Source of the DNA: an uncultured Clostridia bacterium
Lineage (GTDB): Bacteria; Bacillota; Clostridia; Lachnospirales; Lachnospiraceae
Length of the DNA stretch: 7,886 bases
NCBI GenBank assembly: GCA_947178015.1
Contig: CAMWWW010000096.1
Coordinates: forward strand, 1-7,886
Direction: 5' to 3'
Below, piece by piece: positions 1-5,421 of the stretch. The stretch's first letter is position 1. The number at the start of each line of letters is the position of its first letter. The notes below the pieces were generated by a model. The model made no database searches, was not told where the DNA came from, and saw only the letters and a program-made list of their open reading frames with translations. Position numbers and translations under genes: made by a program.

Positions 1-45
1 GAGGACTATAGGCATCTCTCTGCGCGGACCACTCTCGAAAATGAT
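1..45 (+). repeat. End of a dispersed palindromic repeat (copy C, truncated by window edge)
   Basis: Bases 1-29 match the reverse complement of 5977-6005 at almost every position. The shared core is GAGGACTATAGGCA, followed by a CTC.GCGCGGAC block. The first 15 bases or so also match 7855-7869. Weaker similarity to the flank of the 5977-6005 copy continues to about base 45. The rest of this copy would lie to the left of the window. Three occurrences of the box in under 8 kb, all in non-coding DNA, mark it as a dispersed repeat rather than a gene part. No function can be read from it. Confidence 0.75.
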
Positions 46-89
46 TATGCAAATAACTCATACAAAAACTTATTCTTTTGTATATTATT

Positions 90-121
90 AGGAAATTGCT
101 TCGCAATTTTTAAGAATTCCT
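90..121 (+). other. Short A/T-rich hairpin, possible weak terminator
   Basis: AAATTGC (93-99) and GCAATTT (103-109) form a 7-bp stem with a TTC loop, followed by a T-run (107-111). AGGAA (90-94) and TTCCT (117-121) can pair around it as an alternative. It could be a weak terminator for a gene left of the window. The stem is mostly A-T and the T-run is partly inside it, so the call is tentative. Confidence 0.3.
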
Positions 122-130
122 ATTAACAGA

Positions 131-161
131 TTTAAAAATTCTTCTGTAAAATGGGTATAAT
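131..161 (+). promoter_or_regulatory. Promoter of the TVP38-family gene
   Basis: A perfect -10 box TATAAT lies at 156-161. The -35 is poor; the best is a TTTAAA/TTAAAA stretch around 131-137 with an 18-19 bp spacer. The predicted transcription start, about 168, is downstream of the ATG at 164 but upstream of the RBS at 174-180. This supports translation from 188 with a leader of only about 20 nt. AAGAATT (112-118) and AATTCTT (137-143) form an inverted repeat flanking the -35 zone, a possible operator. Confidence 0.55.
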
Positions 162-187
162 GAATGAGAGCAGGGAGGAAACAGAGA

Positions 188-772
188 ATGGAAGAGGGAA
201 TTCGGCTGCGGAAGGTGTTTACCGTAGTGGCTGTATTATTGTGCAGCGTCGTAATTATTGTGATGATCAAAGGATGGTTTGATGGATGCTTCTCCTCACC
301 GGAGGCATTTGTGCAGTATATTGCAAGCTATGGACTGATGGGTCCAGTTGTTCTGACTTTAATACAGATGTTTCAAGTGGTAGTGCCTGTGGTGCCCGGC
401 ATGGTGGGCTGCGCGGCGGGAGCGATCTTATATGGAAGCATTGGAGGCTTTCTTTGCAATTATATCGGGATCAGCGCCGGTTCCATTCTCGCTTATTGGC
501 TGGCAAGGAAATATGGATCGGAATTTGTCAAAAAGGTGACAGGGGAGAAGGCGTATAATAAATATACAAGCTGGATTCAAAAACAAAAATCTTATACTTG
601 GATCTTTGCGTTAATGATTCTTCTCCCTCTGGCACCAGATGATTTTTTTTGTTATTTTACCGGACTGACCCAGATGTCCCCAAAGAAATTCACGCTAATT
701 ATATTAAGCATGAAGCCATGGTTAATTATGGTTTACAGTCTGGTGTTTGCAGGTATCTTTTCACTTCCTTGA
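188..772 (+). CDS. TVP38/TMEM64 (VTT-domain, DedA-like) membrane protein
   Basis: A 194-aa integral membrane protein. A first TM segment spans about residues 9-28. The VTT core follows: a V-V-P-V-V-P-G loop (66-71), a glycine-rich half-helix, NYIGISAGS (91-99), then LARKYG (105-110). The second half has LLPLAPDDFFCYFTGLTQMS (145-164), the re-entrant loop and proline/aspartate signature of the family. VTT/DedA relatives are known or suspected lipid transporters or scramblases, but the substrate here cannot be told from sequence. ATG 188 is chosen over the in-frame ATG 164 because AGGGAGGAA (172-180) sits 7 nt before it and the predicted transcription start lies after 164. Its 3' end overlaps the opposing DUF3842 gene by 47 bp. 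No terminator follows it. Length is near the usual 190-230 aa. Confidence 0.85.
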   Translation: MEEGIRLRKVFTVVAVLLCSVVIIVMIKGWFDGCFSSPEAFVQYIASYGLMGPVVLTLIQMFQVVVPVVPGMVGCAAGAILYGSIGGFLCNYIGISAGSILAYWLARKYGSEFVKKVTGEKAYNKYTSWIQKQKSYTWIFALMILLPLAPDDFFCYFTGLTQMSPKKFTLIILSMKPWLIMVYSLVFAGIFSLP

Positions 773-1151
773 TAACTAACCGAATGGATTCGGAAAGAGG
801 CATGTCCGGACAGCCAACGATATGATGTTTGCAGCGGCTGACAGGCAGAAGGATCTTGTAGGCACGACTTTGTCCCACGGCGACTGCCATGGCGGGTGTG
901 ATCTCTCCGAGCAAGGAATCTGCGAGTACAATTCCCATAGGACCTATAATAATATCGGCATCCTTTGTGTTGACCAGAACGGGATTTTCACCAGTAGCGC
1001 CATAATCGGCGCCTGCTTTTAGCATGGAGGCAGTGGCAACGCTGTTTGTTCCAAGTGCATAGATTGTATGCTCTGAGCAAGTGGCCCTTAACTGCTCCAC
1101 GACTGCACTGCCCATTCTTCCTCCCTGTCCATCAATCACTACAAGTTTCAT
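726..1151 (-). CDS. DUF3842 family protein
   Basis: A 141-aa soluble protein. It begins MKLVVIDGQGGRMG, a glycine-rich loop after a first beta strand that looks like a Rossmann-type nucleotide fold. Alternating hydrophobic strands follow, with ADIIIGPMGIVLAD near the middle. A conserved-looking RCKHHIVGC motif lies near residues 107-115, where Cys and His could bind metal. This matches my memory of DUF3842, a Clostridia family of unknown function; the fold and metal site are inferences. The start is ATG at 1151, with a GGAGG box (1165-1161) 9 nt upstream; a GTG at 1169 in the same frame is less likely. It lies directly after the CarD-like gene and overlaps its last 20 nt, so the two are probably co-transcribed and translationally coupled. 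Its tail overlaps the opposing TVP38-family gene. Confidence 0.8.
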   Translation of the reverse strand: MKLVVIDGQGGRMGSAVVEQLRATCSEHTIYALGTNSVATASMLKAGADYGATGENPVLVNTKDADIIIGPMGIVLADSLLGEITPAMAVAVGQSRAYKILLPVSRCKHHIVGCPDMPLSESIRLVIKEVKRYLQTPDCKP

Positions 1152-1674
1152 ATTCAAATTCCTCCACACAGTCTTGTTTGCGGATGGATGTAGCGATATA
1201 ATCTTCTACTTCCGTTTTTTCTATATCTAGCACAATGGCAAGTTCACCATAAAGCTGATCTTGTGCATATTGCAGATATCTTTGATCCATCGCTGTCGCA
1301 TTTTTTCCCGCTTCCATGCGCTTGATGCGCTTTTTATAAAGTGTTTTAATAATACGAACTGCCTCACGGCAGTCGCAGGTGAGAAGTGCTTGTTGAAAAA
1401 GCTGTTCTCGATCCTTTTCGTTTGGTATCTTCATGGCCTCAATGGACGGAATTTCCTGAATTAGCTGCATAGCTTCTTCTTTTGAAAGAATACTGCGCAT
1501 CGCGACTTTAGAATTTTCCACTGGTGTATAGATGGTTCCACTTGGGCTGCTGACAGGCGACAGTGTATAATAGAGACGACGTTTGTCTACACCGGGGACA
1601 TTAATGCTTCCGATGGCATCTACCTTACACACGCCTTTTGTTCCATAGACGATATAGCTTCCTGCTTTAAACAT
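1132..1674 (-). CDS. CarD-like/CdnL-type RNA polymerase-binding regulator
   Basis: A 180-aa protein. Residues 1-60 (MFKAGSYIVYGTKGVCKVDAI, then RRLYYTLSP and IYTPVEN) form the CarD N-terminal domain, a Tudor-like barrel that in studied members contacts the RNA polymerase beta subunit. A basic and acidic helical region follows (about 65-165, including KTLYKKRIKRMEAGK and DQRYLQYAQDQLYGELAIVL), as in the C-terminal helical domain that touches promoter DNA. Length is normal for clostridial members. Known relatives stabilise open promoter complexes or tune stress and rRNA transcription; which genes this one controls is unknown. ATG 1674 is preferred because the CarD domain begins there. An upstream in-frame extension to 1728 reads through the leader and the palindrome at 1704-1719. 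The RBS is only GTGGGG-like, so weak. It is first in an operon with DUF3842. Confidence 0.82.
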   Translation of the reverse strand: MFKAGSYIVYGTKGVCKVDAIGSINVPGVDKRRLYYTLSPVSSPSGTIYTPVENSKVAMRSILSKEEAMQLIQEIPSIEAMKIPNEKDREQLFQQALLTCDCREAVRIIKTLYKKRIKRMEAGKNATAMDQRYLQYAQDQLYGELAIVLDIEKTEVEDYIATSIRKQDCVEEFEYETCSD

Positions 1675-1703
1675 ACTGACCCCACTTTCTGTGAAAAGCC
1701 CAC

Positions 1704-1719
1704 CGTACAAGGTTGTACG
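1704..1719. promoter_or_regulatory. Palindromic operator candidate in the carD leader
   Basis: CGTACAA (1704-1710) and TTGTACG (1713-1719) are perfect inverted arms with a 2-bp spacer. The site lies at about +21 to +36 of the predicted minus-strand transcript. A 2-nt loop is too tight for a good RNA hairpin, so a dimeric repressor site on DNA is more plausible. The binding protein is unknown. Confidence 0.5.
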
Positions 1720-1746
1720 ATAGGGCAATTTTATGCGTCTATTTTT

Positions 1747-1776
1747 ATTGTACCATTTTTACGCTAGAAATGTCAG
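1747..1776 (-). promoter_or_regulatory. Promoter of the CarD-like/DUF3842 operon
   Basis: On the minus strand, -35 CTGACA (1776-1771) and -10 TACAAT (1752-1747) each match consensus at 5 of 6 bases with an 18-bp spacer. The -10 is preceded by TGG, giving an extended TGnTACAAT. Predicted start is about 1740, leaving a leader of about 65 nt. Confidence 0.65.
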
Positions 1777-1852
1777 TATTTTTGCTGATAAAATATAAAA
1801 TTTGTGATAATTACTAGATAGAAGGGTAGAAATTTGGTTATTATGCCCATAG

Positions 1853-2830
1853 TTATCGGTGTAATCTGGCAAGATTTTCGTTTTCCTTGCTATAGTGAAT
1901 CAAAATATCCGGGTTACATTCGGATAGACAGAGGATCACGGCATCTACATCTTCCTTGGGTTGCATGGAGGCGACAAGGGAAAGCTTTTTTTTGGCAATT
2001 ACGCGCAGTGTGTAGGTAATGCGTGTTTTCTTAAAGCGAAAATGATGAAAGCTGCTGTGCTTGTATGCCCACACAATGTTGTCCAGCGGCAGGATGCATA
2101 GCTGAAGATTGGAGGAAGCAATCAGATAATGTTCTGTTATTGTGAAAATACCAGTTTTTAATATGGGTTCTAATGGGAGTTCGCGCTCTATCTGTGTTAG
2201 TTGTTCTTTTACTGATCCAAAACGCCGCAGACGAGAACATGCGGGGTGCAGAATTGGATAGATAATATAGGACAGCACGTTCAACAACACCACCAATGAG
2301 ATAACAAATATCATCATAAGAATGGAGAGGAACAGCATGTTTTTAAACAGCATATAATCCACAGAATTTACAATAATACGGGAAGAGACAGAGGACAGCC
2401 CTTGGGGAGTCCATTTCAGATCAGAAGACATCTTTGTGATAAGCTCACTTAGAAGTTTACCGCCGCTTTGCAGTCTTGCACGGATGGTGGTGTTCGTCAA
2501 GGTATCGGGACGTCCGTTGCACTGAGAGTTTGTCAGAAGAAAATAGAAGCAGGTGCCATCTTGAAGGGTATAGTAATAAGAACCCTTAATTCTTCCGTTT
2601 TCCACGTAGTCATAGCCGGAATAGTGAAGGGTATCAGCCGTTAATTCCACACAGGAGATATCGTTTTGATATAATTCAATGATATTGGTTGGATCCGTTA
2701 TCTTGACAGGCCACACAAAATCAAAAAATGGGACACTATAAAAAATATAGCAGGTAATGCCTAACATAAGAATGGCATAAGATAGGCGTTTAAAGCTGAT
2801 AATGCGAATTTTTCGATAGATCTGTGTCAT
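1853..2830 (-). CDS. Two-TM membrane protein of unknown function, possible C-terminal PH-like domain (DUF6709-like)
   Basis: A 325-aa protein I do not firmly recognise. A basic N-terminus is followed by TM1 (about 17-37). An extracytoplasmic region of about 125 residues, rich in Tyr, Thr and Asn, has Cys at 60, 94 and 104. TM2 spans about 163-193, and the rest is cytoplasmic, beginning with basic residues. The last part (about 225-310: GIFTITEHYLIASS, ILPLDNIVWAYKH, then TYTLRVIAKKK) reads as alternating beta strands with a closing helix. This resembles bacterial PH-like domains and the DUF6709 proteins of Lachnospiraceae, from memory only. The start ATG has AAAGGA about 10 nt upstream. It has a good promoter of its own (2948-2920) and appears monocistronic. 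No terminator is obvious before the carD promoter. Orientation across the membrane is inferred from the positive-inside rule. Confidence 0.65.
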   Translation of the reverse strand: MTQIYRKIRIISFKRLSYAILMLGITCYIFYSVPFFDFVWPVKITDPTNIIELYQNDISCVELTADTLHYSGYDYVENGRIKGSYYYTLQDGTCFYFLLTNSQCNGRPDTLTNTTIRARLQSGGKLLSELITKMSSDLKWTPQGLSSVSSRIIVNSVDYMLFKNMLFLSILMMIFVISLVVLLNVLSYIIYPILHPACSRLRRFGSVKEQLTQIERELPLEPILKTGIFTITEHYLIASSNLQLCILPLDNIVWAYKHSSFHHFRFKKTRITYTLRVIAKKKLSLVASMQPKEDVDAVILCLSECNPDILIHYSKENENLARLHR

Positions 2831-2890
2831 GGGGTGTGTATCCTTTCTTAATGGTTGCGGCGCATGATATTGTATAGGAATCCATGCGAG

Positions 2891-2919
2891 CGAGTGGGGA
2901 GAAAGATATTTCCCACTCG
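2891..2919. promoter_or_regulatory. Inverted repeat at the minus-strand promoter start site (operator candidate)
   Basis: CGAGTGGG (2891-2898) and CCCACTCG (2912-2919) are perfect 8-bp arms, with one more G-T wobble inside. The right arm lies between the -10 box (2925-2920) and the predicted start (about 2913) of the 1853-2830 gene. The transcript would therefore lack most of that arm. This argues for a protein-bound DNA operator rather than an RNA hairpin. No T-run follows on either strand, so it is not a terminator. Confidence 0.5.
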
Positions 2920-2948
2920 ATTATAAGGGATAGAGAGGAAATAATCAA
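2920..2948 (-). promoter_or_regulatory. Promoter of the two-TM protein gene
   Basis: Minus strand: TTGATT (2948-2943), 17-bp spacer, perfect TATAAT (2925-2920). Predicted start is about 2913, giving a leader of about 83 nt. It is back to back with the plus-strand promoter at 2951-2979, with the two -35 boxes 2 bp apart. Confidence 0.65.
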
Positions 2949-2950
2949 CC

Positions 2951-2979
2951 TTGCATTTCTACAAAAAAATTGCTATAGT
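2951..2979 (+). promoter_or_regulatory. Promoter of the methyltransferase-hslO operon
   Basis: TTGCAT (2951-2956), 17-bp spacer, TATAGT (2974-2979): good sigma-A elements, four and five of six matches. Predicted start is about 2986, giving an unusually long leader of about 198 nt before the ATG at 3184. Confidence 0.65.
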
Positions 2980-2985
2980 AGTAGC

Positions 2986-3183
2986 AGTGTAACGATTCAG
3001 ATAGGTCTGCGCGTTTCTTGCGCTGAACGTACAAAGATATAGCGGTCGCAAGCATCCGGTCTATCGCCGCGGGCGATTTTAAATGGCCGGATGACGGATT
3101 GTTTAGGGGTTATTTGAATGGTTATGGAATAGTGCAGGCGGAAAGAGTAGGCAGCCTGCACCGTAGAGGAAAGTGGTGAGAGT
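2986..3183 (+). promoter_or_regulatory. Long structured 5' leader of the methyltransferase-hslO operon
   Basis: Three separate structures lie in a leader with no gene. (1) TTCAG (2996-3000) pairs with CTGAA (3023-3027), extended by ACG/CGT with one bulge, around a GCGC-rich inner part. (2) CATCCGG (3053-3059) pairs with CCGGATG (3087-3093) and encloses ATCGCC (3063-3068)/GGCGAT (3072-3077). (3) GTGCAGGC (3132-3139) pairs perfectly with GCCTGCAC (3154-3161), 5 nt before the GAGGAAA ribosome binding site. None is followed by a T-run. The arrangement suggests translational or ligand-dependent control, but I do not recognise a known riboswitch class. A mere 5' UTR with chance stems remains possible. 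Confidence 0.45.
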
Positions 3184-3933
3184 ATGGAGGCATACAAAAG
3201 CTTTGCCCATGTCTATGATATGTTTATGGATAATGTACCCTATCAAGAATGGTGCGATTATTTGGTTTCTTTGTTAAAAGAATATGGGATTTCAGATGGA
3301 ATTCTTTTGGATCTAGGCTGCGGTACAGGGAGCATGACGGAGCTGCTTTCTAGGTTTGGTTTTGATATGATTGGGGTGGACAGCTCAGAGGATATGCTTG
3401 AAGTTGCTGTGGAGAAAAGAGAGGATTCTGGTTTGGATATTTTGTATCTTATGCAAGATATGCGGGAGTTTGAGCTGTATGGAACGGTGCGCGCCGCCGT
3501 TAGCGTCTGTGACTCCATAAATTATATTTTAAGCAAGGAAGAGCTTATTCAGGTATTTTCTCTGGTTAATAATTATCTTGATCCAAAAGGTATTTTTATC
3601 TTTGATTGTAATACAGAGTATAAATACAAAACGCTGCTTGCCGATCGGGTGATAGCGGAAAACAGAGAAGAAGGAAGCTTTATCTGGGAAAATGAATATG
3701 ATGAGGAGGAGCAAATCAATGAATATGCTCTGACGCTGTTTATAAAAGAGGGCAGACAGTATAGCAAATATGAAGAGGTTCATTATCAGCGATGTTATAG
3801 CGTGGAGGAAATAACCTCGGCTTTGCAGGAAGCGGGGCTGGAACTGTTACAAGTGTACGATGCATTTACAAAAGAAGCGCCTCGCGTGGACAGTGAAAGA
3901 ATCTATTTTGTGGCGAGGGAAAAGGGAAAGTAG
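3184..3933 (+). CDS. YqeM-like class I SAM-dependent methyltransferase
   Basis: A 249-aa soluble enzyme of the Rossmann-fold methyltransferase class. SAM-binding motif I is LLDLGCGTGS (41-50). The acidic end of strand 2 is GVDSSEDML (64-72), and QDMREFEL (91-98) holds the next acidic residue. VSVCDSINYI (107-116) takes the motif IV place. The N-terminus (YKSFAHVYDMFMDNVPYQEW) and the C-terminal half, with many acidic residues and a final SERIYFVARE, closely recall Bacillus YqeM, a protein of about 247 aa whose substrate is not established. The start ATG is preceded by GAGGAAA (3166-3172) and GGTGAG close by. It is first in an operon; hslO begins 24 bp after its stop. The methyl acceptor cannot be deduced. 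The long structured leader may control it. Confidence 0.85.
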   Translation: MEAYKSFAHVYDMFMDNVPYQEWCDYLVSLLKEYGISDGILLDLGCGTGSMTELLSRFGFDMIGVDSSEDMLEVAVEKREDSGLDILYLMQDMREFELYGTVRAAVSVCDSINYILSKEELIQVFSLVNNYLDPKGIFIFDCNTEYKYKTLLADRVIAENREEGSFIWENEYDEEEQINEYALTLFIKEGRQYSKYEEVHYQRCYSVEEITSALQEAGLELLQVYDAFTKEAPRVDSERIYFVAREKGK

Positions 3934-3957
3934 AAGGATAGGAAAGGAGAATTGGAT

Positions 3958-4833
3958 ATGACAGAGAGAAAGGATTATATTGTCCGTGCCACGGCAGCAG
4001 AGAATCAGATACGTGCCTTTGCCATTCAGTCAGCCAATCTGGTGGAGGATGCAAGGCAGAGGCATGGGACAAGCCCGGTTGCCACGGCAGCGCTGGGGCG
4101 GCTTTTAAGTGGTGCGGCGATGATGGGCAGTATGATGAAGGGGGAGAAGGATCTTCTGACAATTCAGATGAAGGGGGATGGACCGATAGATGGTGTGATT
4201 GTCACCGCAGATTCTCATGGAATGGTCAAGGGATATGTCGGAAATCCAAATGTGCTGATTCCGCCCAATTATGCAGGAAAGCTGGATGTGGGCGCCGCTA
4301 TCGGCTATGGTACGCTGACGGTAAGCAAGGATATGGGGTTAAAGGAACCCTATCACACGCAGCTTCCTCTTACCACCAGTGAGGTGGCGGAGGATCTGAC
4401 CTACTATTTTGCAAAGTCAGAGCAGGTTCCGTCGGCTGTGGCGCTCGGTGTGCTGATGTCAAAGGATAATACCGTGAGACAGGCGGGCGGATTTATCATT
4501 CAGCTTATGCCCTTTGCAGAGGAGCGCGTGATCGACGCGCTGGAGCGTAAAATAGAGAAAATAACCTCTGTGACAGCAATGCTGGAAGAGGGATGTACGC
4601 CGGAGCAGCTTCTGGAGCGTGTGATAGGAGAATTTGACATACAGGTAGCGGATACCATGCCTGCGCAGTTTTCCTGCAGTTGTTCCAAAGAGAGAATCCT
4701 GCGCTCTCTTGCAACCATCAGCAAAAAGGATCTGAAAGAAATGATCGACGATGGCGAGCCGATCGAGGTGACATGCCATTTCTGCAATAGCCACTATAGT
4801 TGTACACCGGAAGAATTAAAATGTTTACTGTAA
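3958..4833 (+). CDS. hslO: Hsp33 redox-regulated molecular chaperone
   Basis: A 291-aa cytoplasmic chaperone, full length for the family. The N-terminal core (about 5-230) has recognisable Hsp33 stretches: IRAFAIQSANLVEDARQRH, TAALGRLLSGAAMMG, KGDGPIDGV and GYVGNP. The C-terminal redox switch carries Cys 240, 242, 273 and 276 in the arrangement C-x-C-x30-C-x-x-C, embedded in FSCSCSKERI and VTCHFC. In known Hsp33 the four cysteines hold zinc when reduced; oxidation to disulfides releases the zinc and activates holdase activity against protein aggregation. All four are present, so the switch should work. ATG 3958 has AAAGGAGA (3943-3950) at 7 nt spacing; a TTG at 3952 in frame is less likely. 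It is co-transcribed with the upstream methyltransferase. Its stop is 1 bp from the stop of the opposing small gene, with no clear terminator. Confidence 0.97.
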   Translation: MTERKDYIVRATAAENQIRAFAIQSANLVEDARQRHGTSPVATAALGRLLSGAAMMGSMMKGEKDLLTIQMKGDGPIDGVIVTADSHGMVKGYVGNPNVLIPPNYAGKLDVGAAIGYGTLTVSKDMGLKEPYHTQLPLTTSEVAEDLTYYFAKSEQVPSAVALGVLMSKDNTVRQAGGFIIQLMPFAEERVIDALERKIEKITSVTAMLEEGCTPEQLLERVIGEFDIQVADTMPAQFSCSCSKERILRSLATISKKDLKEMIDDGEPIEVTCHFCNSHYSCTPEELKCLL

Positions 4834-4834
4834 A

Positions 4835-5047
4835 TTATTTTTTCATCCGGGAGAACATTATAAAAACATAAAGCAGAACAGGAAGCACCAAAGAGCAGAA
4901 TAAGAGCAGGCGGAAAATGCTCTTTTCAGCAGAATGGTCAAAAATGGCAGCTAATAAAGTCGCCAGATATAGGCATACTAAGAATATAACAGCAACAATA
5001 GAAAATACACGTACAGAATCTTTTTTTTCAGTAGAGCGTTCGTTCAT
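4835..5047 (-). CDS. Small two-TM membrane protein, unknown
   Basis: A 70-aa protein with no recognised family. A charged N-terminus (MNERSTEKKDSVR) precedes TM1 (about 14-36). A short loop with DHSAEKS follows, then TM2 (about 45-65), then SRMKK. By the positive-inside rule both ends face the cytoplasm. ATG 5047 has AAAGGAG (5060-5054) at a 6-nt spacing and a near-consensus promoter upstream. A longer in-frame reading to 5209 would start inside the terminator of the neighbouring small RNA and is rejected. It is monocistronic and convergent with hslO, with stop codons 1 bp apart, so its transcript probably runs antisense into hslO. It could be a stress-related small membrane protein, but nothing in the sequence proves this. 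Confidence 0.7.
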   Translation of the reverse strand: MNERSTEKKDSVRVFSIVAVIFLVCLYLATLLAAIFDHSAEKSIFRLLLFCSLVLPVLLYVFIMFSRMKK

Positions 5048-5096
5048 ATTCGGCTCCTTTCTGTTGGAAGGACGATAATACGTTTCTGTTACTACT

Positions 5097-5125
5097 ATTA
5101 TAATACACCGCGGCAGGATATGCAA
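5097..5125 (-). promoter_or_regulatory. Promoter of the 70-aa membrane protein gene
   Basis: Minus strand: TTGCAT (5125-5120), 17-bp spacer, perfect TATAAT (5102-5097). Predicted start is about 5090, giving a leader of about 43 nt. It lies downstream of the small-RNA terminator, so the two are separate transcription units. Confidence 0.75.
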
Positions 5126-5175
5126 GGTGAACTTACGCTTGCCAAAATAACAAAAACACATTATAATTAGGATCG

Positions 5176-5212
5176 AAAAAAGCCTGCCACCTGTAAAGAC
5201 AAGTGACAAGCT
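5176..5212 (-). terminator. Rho-independent terminator of the small RNA
   Basis: On the minus strand a 14-bp stem (5212-5199 with 5194-5181) has a CTTT loop and runs straight into six T residues (5181-5176). Three pairs are G-U on this strand and would be A-C on the other. No minus-strand protein gene lies upstream of it, which implies that a non-coding transcript ends here. Confidence 0.85.
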
Positions 5213-5348
5213 CTTTATAAAAGGGGAGGATAAGTATTTTCTTTCTCTTTAGCGGCCCGCTGCTTCGCAGGCATCATCCCGCTTGCGTCTCTGGTTGGAG
5301 GGGGAATCCATGGAGACGGGGAGATGATGGAGAAACAGCTCCGGGCTT
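5176..5348 (-). ncRNA. Candidate small RNA (about 173 nt) with C-rich anti-Shine-Dalgarno loops
   Basis: No ORF explains 5176-5348, but the minus strand folds well. GCCC (5346-5343) and GCTG (5339-5336) pair with CAGC and GGGC (5262-5255) across a 3-nt bulge. Next, 5329-5321 pairs with 5280-5272 (9 bp, one G-U). Then CGTCTC (5318-5313) with GAGACG (5291-5286), and TGG (5310-5308) with CCA (5294-5292). The apical loop (5307-5295) shows CCCCCTCC, complementary to a strong ribosome binding site. A second single-stranded TCCTCCCC lies in the A/T-rich linker (5230-5223). A terminator ends the RNA. The G-U pairs would be A-C mismatches on the plus strand, so the minus strand is the RNA. CTGC-GAA-GCAG (5270-5260) can compete with the closing stem. 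I recognise no known family; 6S RNA has this size, but I see no end-to-end pairing or central bubble. Confidence 0.6.
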
Positions 5349-5354
5349 AACTTT

Positions 5355-5383
5355 AGTATAAACCAAAATCAAAGCTTTATACA
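5355..5383. promoter_or_regulatory. Symmetric divergent promoter pair: small RNA (-) and SEC-C gene (+)
   Basis: The minus -10 TATACT (5360-5355) and the plus -10 TATACA (5378-5383) are 17 bp apart. Each occupies the other promoter's -35 position, where the match to TTGACA is weak (about 3 of 6). The minus start would be about 5348, exactly at the 5' arm of the RNA fold. The plus start would be about 5390, which excludes the ATG at 5383 for the SEC-C gene. The -10 boxes are fair and the -35 boxes poor. Confidence 0.45.
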
Positions 5384-5421
5384 TGGTAGAACAAATTTAT
5401 AAAGAAAAGAGGGAATTGGTT

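Noticed and set aside
780..793. Inverted repeat CCGAAT-GG-ATTCGG after the TVP38-family stop, as a terminator
   Set aside because: No T-run follows, the loop is 2 nt, and it falls in DUF3842 coding sequence. Probably chance.
822..1022. Plus-strand ORF of 66 codons
   Set aside because: It lies entirely inside the well-supported DUF3842 gene on the minus strand, with no RBS or promoter and no family-like sequence.
2997..3197. Minus-strand ORF of 66 codons in the leader region
   Set aside because: No RBS or protein-like pattern. It coincides with the inverted-repeat-rich leader of the plus-strand operon.
4459..4794. Overlapping minus-strand ORFs of 111, 95 and 69 codons
   Set aside because: They lie inside hslO, whose redox motif and full length are certain. 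They are shadows of its codon use.
5048..5209. N-terminal extension of the 70-aa membrane protein (in-frame to 5209)
   Set aside because: It begins inside the small-RNA terminator and crosses the TTGCAT-17-TATAAT promoter. ATG 5047 has its own AAAGGAG.
5221..5350. Plus-strand riboswitch upstream of the SEC-C gene
   Set aside because: The same stems exist on the plus strand, but G-U pairs become A-C mismatches, and the T-run and -10 box point to the minus strand.
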